6,046 nt of DNA from Desulfosporosinus sp. (GTDB lineage: Bacteria; Bacillota; Desulfitobacteriia; Desulfitobacteriales; Desulfitobacteriaceae). The DNA lies in the NCBI GenBank assembly GCA_003132105.1, contig PKWS01000323.1, positions 32,582 through 38,627 of the forward strand, written 5' to 3'. A program made the position numbers and the translations under genes. The notes below the pieces were generated by a model. That model saw only the letters and a program-made list of their open reading frames with translations. It did not search any database and was not told the origin of the DNA. Shown one piece after another: positions 4,863-6,046 of this stretch; positions within the stretch are counted from its first letter, which is position 1; each line of letters begins with the position of its first letter.

Positions 4863-5198
4863 ATGAAAGAAAAAGTTAAAAATGGATCTTGTTATGCGGC
4901 TCGTCCCCAAGTCTGTACTAAATGCGGAAAGATAGGTCATCTTTATCAGTCTTGCCCTGAAAAGAAGCCAGTGGGCCCTGTTGATAATACGGCCTTTATG
5001 AAAGGACAAAATATTGCAAGAGTAGAGATTCTGAATAAGATTCAGAATCTGGCTGGAATTGATTCTAGGGTATCAACTTCTGAGGTTAGACAGGAGTTAA
5101 ATAAATACCAATATAATCATTGCCCTACCCATGAAATGTATCCTAGAGCTGTAGGTAAATGCCCTAGATGTAATTATAATTCCGAATTAGCTGGTTAA
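4863..5198 (+). CDS. CCHC zinc-knuckle protein, 111 residues
   Basis: ATG 4863 is preferred, with GGGAGA at 4850-4855; a TTG at 4848 would sit on top of that site. The product has a retroviral-type zinc knuckle, C18-x2-C21-x4-H26-x4-C31, in VCTKCGKIGHLYQSCP, which fits the zf-CCHC (PF00098) pattern including the GH pair and the final CP. A second metal-type motif lies near the C-terminus, C87-x2-H90-x9-C100-x2-C103 (CPTH then CPRC). A charged helical middle (about 48-82) lies between them. CCHC knuckles bind single-stranded RNA or DNA in retroviral nucleocapsid and related proteins; that role here is inference. It directly follows the head-morphogenesis gene, where a scaffold, protease or capsid gene would often be found. 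Its gene also contains a perfect inverted repeat at 5026-5050. Confidence 0.85.
   Translation: MKEKVKNGSCYAARPQVCTKCGKIGHLYQSCPEKKPVGPVDNTAFMKGQNIARVEILNKIQNLAGIDSRVSTSEVRQELNKYQYNHCPTHEMYPRAVGKCPRCNYNSELAG
5026..5050. repeat. perfect 11-bp inverted repeat inside the CCHC gene
   Basis: AGATTCTGAAT (5026-5036) and ATTCAGAATCT (5040-5050) are exact inverted copies around a 3-base AAG spacer. As RNA it would be a tight hairpin, and as DNA a near-palindromic protein site. No T-run follows, so it is not a terminator. It encodes EILNKIQNL. Confidence 0.8.
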
Positions 5199-5203
5199 GT
5201 GTA

Positions 5204-5209
5204 TATAAT
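5204..5209 (+). promoter_or_regulatory. possible -10 element before the 5238 gene
   Basis: A perfect TATAAT at 5204-5209 lies just after the CCHC gene stop, 29 bases before the next start. The best -35-like hexamer at usable spacing (TTCCGA, 5180-5185, 18 bp) is poor. It may give extra expression of the structural genes downstream, or may be chance in AT-rich DNA. Confidence 0.35.
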
Positions 5210-5237
5210 ACCTTATCAAAATTCATAGGAGTCCAAA

Positions 5238-5531
5238 ATGAGTAAAAAGCTTGCAGCTATTAATGGTATAACAGTAGTAGATTTTGTTCCAGACCCAACT
5301 CAATCTTTAGTTCCTTCTAGCGCTGCATTAATTACAATACGTACAGTTAACACCGTCGCAGTAAAGATCTTGGCGCTATCTGATATAACTTATTATTTCA
5401 ATTCAGATTCTACTAAGACTTTCCTTGTAAAAGCTGGTATTGAGACAATAATAATGGTGGCTAATCCCGGTATTCTATCACTCAACATTGTGAATACTAG
5501 TACAACTGCTGTTTATATGCAGGGGATGTAA
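5238..5531 (+). CDS. small beta-rich protein, 97 residues, possible virion component
   Basis: ATG 5238 follows AGGAG (5227-5231) at ideal spacing. The 97-residue product has no cysteine, signal peptide or membrane span. It is built of alternating hydrophobic/polar segments that read as beta strands: GITVVDFVP, ALITIRTVNT, VKILALSDITYYF, TIIMVANPGILSLNIVN, TAVYMQGM. The strand-rich core and the position after the head genes suggest a small beta-sandwich virion protein such as a decoration, joining or fibre-associated subunit. No named family is recognised, so the virion role is inference from place and composition. The next gene starts two bases after its stop, so the two are probably co-translated. 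Confidence 0.8.
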   Translation: MSKKLAAINGITVVDFVPDPTQSLVPSSAALITIRTVNTVAVKILALSDITYYFNSDSTKTFLVKAGIETIIMVANPGILSLNIVNTSTTAVYMQGM

Positions 5532-5533
5532 TT

Positions 5534-5854
5534 ATGAGATCTATCATTCTTAGTATAATGATAATATTTTTACCAGGGTTTGCCTGGAGTCTTGGCGATA
5601 TGGGTACTACTCAAGGTAAAAACATCCCTTTTGCCTCTACCGCCACTCCAGGAAAGGTCATGGTAGATGGTAGTAGTATTACTATATCCAATGGCACAAT
5701 CTCCTCCCATGCCGGTAGTGGCGGCGGTATAACAGCAGTTACCGGAGTATCCCCTATCGCAGTTTCAAGCGGAGGTACTCCGGCTGTTAGTTTAGGGTCA
5801 GTACCGTTCAAGAATATTTCTGCCGCACTTAGAGCACACGGCTTCACATTTTAA
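5534..5854 (+). CDS. secreted-type small protein with fibre-like Gly/Ser repeat region, 106 residues
   Basis: The N-terminus MRSIILSIMIIFLPGFAWS is a good signal peptide: one basic residue, a 12-14 residue hydrophobic core and an A-x-S cleavage site, with LGDMG following. The mature part contains ATPGKVMVDGSSITISNGTI and then SGGGITAVTGVSPIAVSSGG and PAVSLG. This wording is common in phage tail-fibre and baseplate-attached proteins, where it forms beta-structured linkers. The gene stops at 106 residues without any adhesin or trimer domain. The start has GGGG (5522-5525) 8 bases upstream, within the end of the previous gene. It might be an exported accessory, a cut-down fibre or a membrane lipoprotein-like factor; there is no lipobox cysteine. 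A signal peptide on such a protein is unusual. Confidence 0.75.
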   Translation: MRSIILSIMIIFLPGFAWSLGDMGTTQGKNIPFASTATPGKVMVDGSSITISNGTISSHAGSGGGITAVTGVSPIAVSSGGTPAVSLGSVPFKNISAALRAHGFTF

Positions 5855-5963
5855 TTAAATATTATATAAATCCAAACTATATTGGAAATTTAGCACGTAC
5901 TTCTCCAAGCATAGTATTTTTATGAATATTTAGATTTTTATTCGGATTTTAGGAGCTGAATAA
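5855..5963 (+). other. AT-rich intergenic region before the last gene
   Basis: 109 AT-rich bases without a gene. The best promoter-like pair is TTAGCA (5890-5895) and TAGTAT (5912-5917) with 16 bp between, four of six matches each, which is weak. TTGGA (5882-5886) and TCCAA (5904-5908) could form a 5-bp stem with a large loop. There is no intrinsic terminator. AGGAG at 5951-5955 is the ribosome site of the next gene. Confidence 0.4.
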
Positions 5964-6046
5964 ATGGCAACCAGAACAATAAGCAATAGCGGCGGCAATT
6001 ACTCGGCAACCGGCACATGGGTTGAGGGGGTTGTGCCGACAGCCTC
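5964..6046 (+). CDS. N-terminus of a structural-type phage protein (cut by window edge)
   Basis: ATG 5964 follows AGGAG (5951-5955) at 8 bases, and 27 codons are visible before the window ends. The start MATRTISNSGGNYSATGTW followed by VEGVVPTA resembles the N-termini of phage and bacterial beta-helix or fibre-type surface proteins. In these, an N/GxW...TWxGGVVPTxxD segment begins a repeat-rich beta structure. The base composition turns more GC-rich here than in the AT-rich gap before it. Only the N-terminus can be judged. A tail-fibre, appendage or other exposed virion protein is the likely call, and nothing about its length or enzymatic content can be said. Confidence 0.78.
   Translation, partial: MATRTISNSGGNYSATGTWVEGVVPTA

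Noticed and set aside
4476..5009. Minus-strand frames opposite the head-morphogenesis and CCHC genes
   Set aside because: They overlap recognised plus-strand genes, lack ribosome sites and show no motif.
5611..5847. Minus-strand frame opposite the signal-peptide protein
   Set aside because: It mirrors the Gly/Ser-rich plus-strand gene as a proline-rich frame without a ribosome site, a common artefact of such repeats.
1..6046. CRISPR array, tRNA, insertion sequence or attachment site
   Set aside because: I saw no regularly spaced repeats, no cloverleaf with a CCA end or anticodon arm, no transposase and no terminal repeat pair.

Overview
The window looks like part of a tailed double-stranded DNA bacteriophage (Caudoviricetes) genome or prophage. 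It holds a DUF1073/PF06381-type portal, an SPP1 gp7/Mu gpF-type head-morphogenesis protein, a GH19 endolysin and short structural-type genes. All genes lie on the + strand and are packed with tiny gaps or ATGA overlaps. The host is not directly shown. Strong Shine-Dalgarno sequences, extended -10 sigma70-like promoters, a GH19 lysin and the style of the gpF-like C-terminus fit a phage of a Gram-negative, perhaps proteobacterial, host; this is inference.

Layout. Positions 1-97 may be the tail of an upstream gene. An AT-rich stretch (98-173) carries a candidate extended -10 promoter, followed by a possible 44-residue ORF. Then comes a compact operon (326-1978) of small proteins. Five of them (326, 511, 614, 1388, 1778) carry paired-cysteine, zinc-ribbon-like motifs, one (1527) is strongly acidic, and the GH19 endolysin (828-1391) sits among them. 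Several of these genes are shorter than 60 residues, and two neighbours overlap by 59 bases in different frames.

Positions 1979-2114 form a regulatory island: a very good extended -10 promoter (1988-2016), a small hairpin, and a perfect 14-bp intrinsic terminator (2054-2094), all before the portal start. Transcripts from this promoter should either stop as an RNA of about 70 nt or read through (attenuation or antitermination) into the morphogenesis genes. The portal appears to start at TTG 2115, because the longer frame runs through the terminator.

The structural module follows: portal with a C-terminal DUF5661-like domain, head-morphogenesis protein, a 111-residue protein with a retroviral-type CCHC zinc knuckle (whose gene contains a perfect 11-bp inverted repeat), a 97-residue beta-rich protein, a 106-residue protein with a signal peptide and fibre-like repeat sequence, and the start of a further structural-type protein that runs off the window. 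No terminase large subunit, scaffold, protease or major capsid gene is recognisable here. The most unusual points are the collection of small zinc-binding-type proteins, the CCHC knuckle next to the head genes, and the promoter-hairpin-terminator island in front of the portal.
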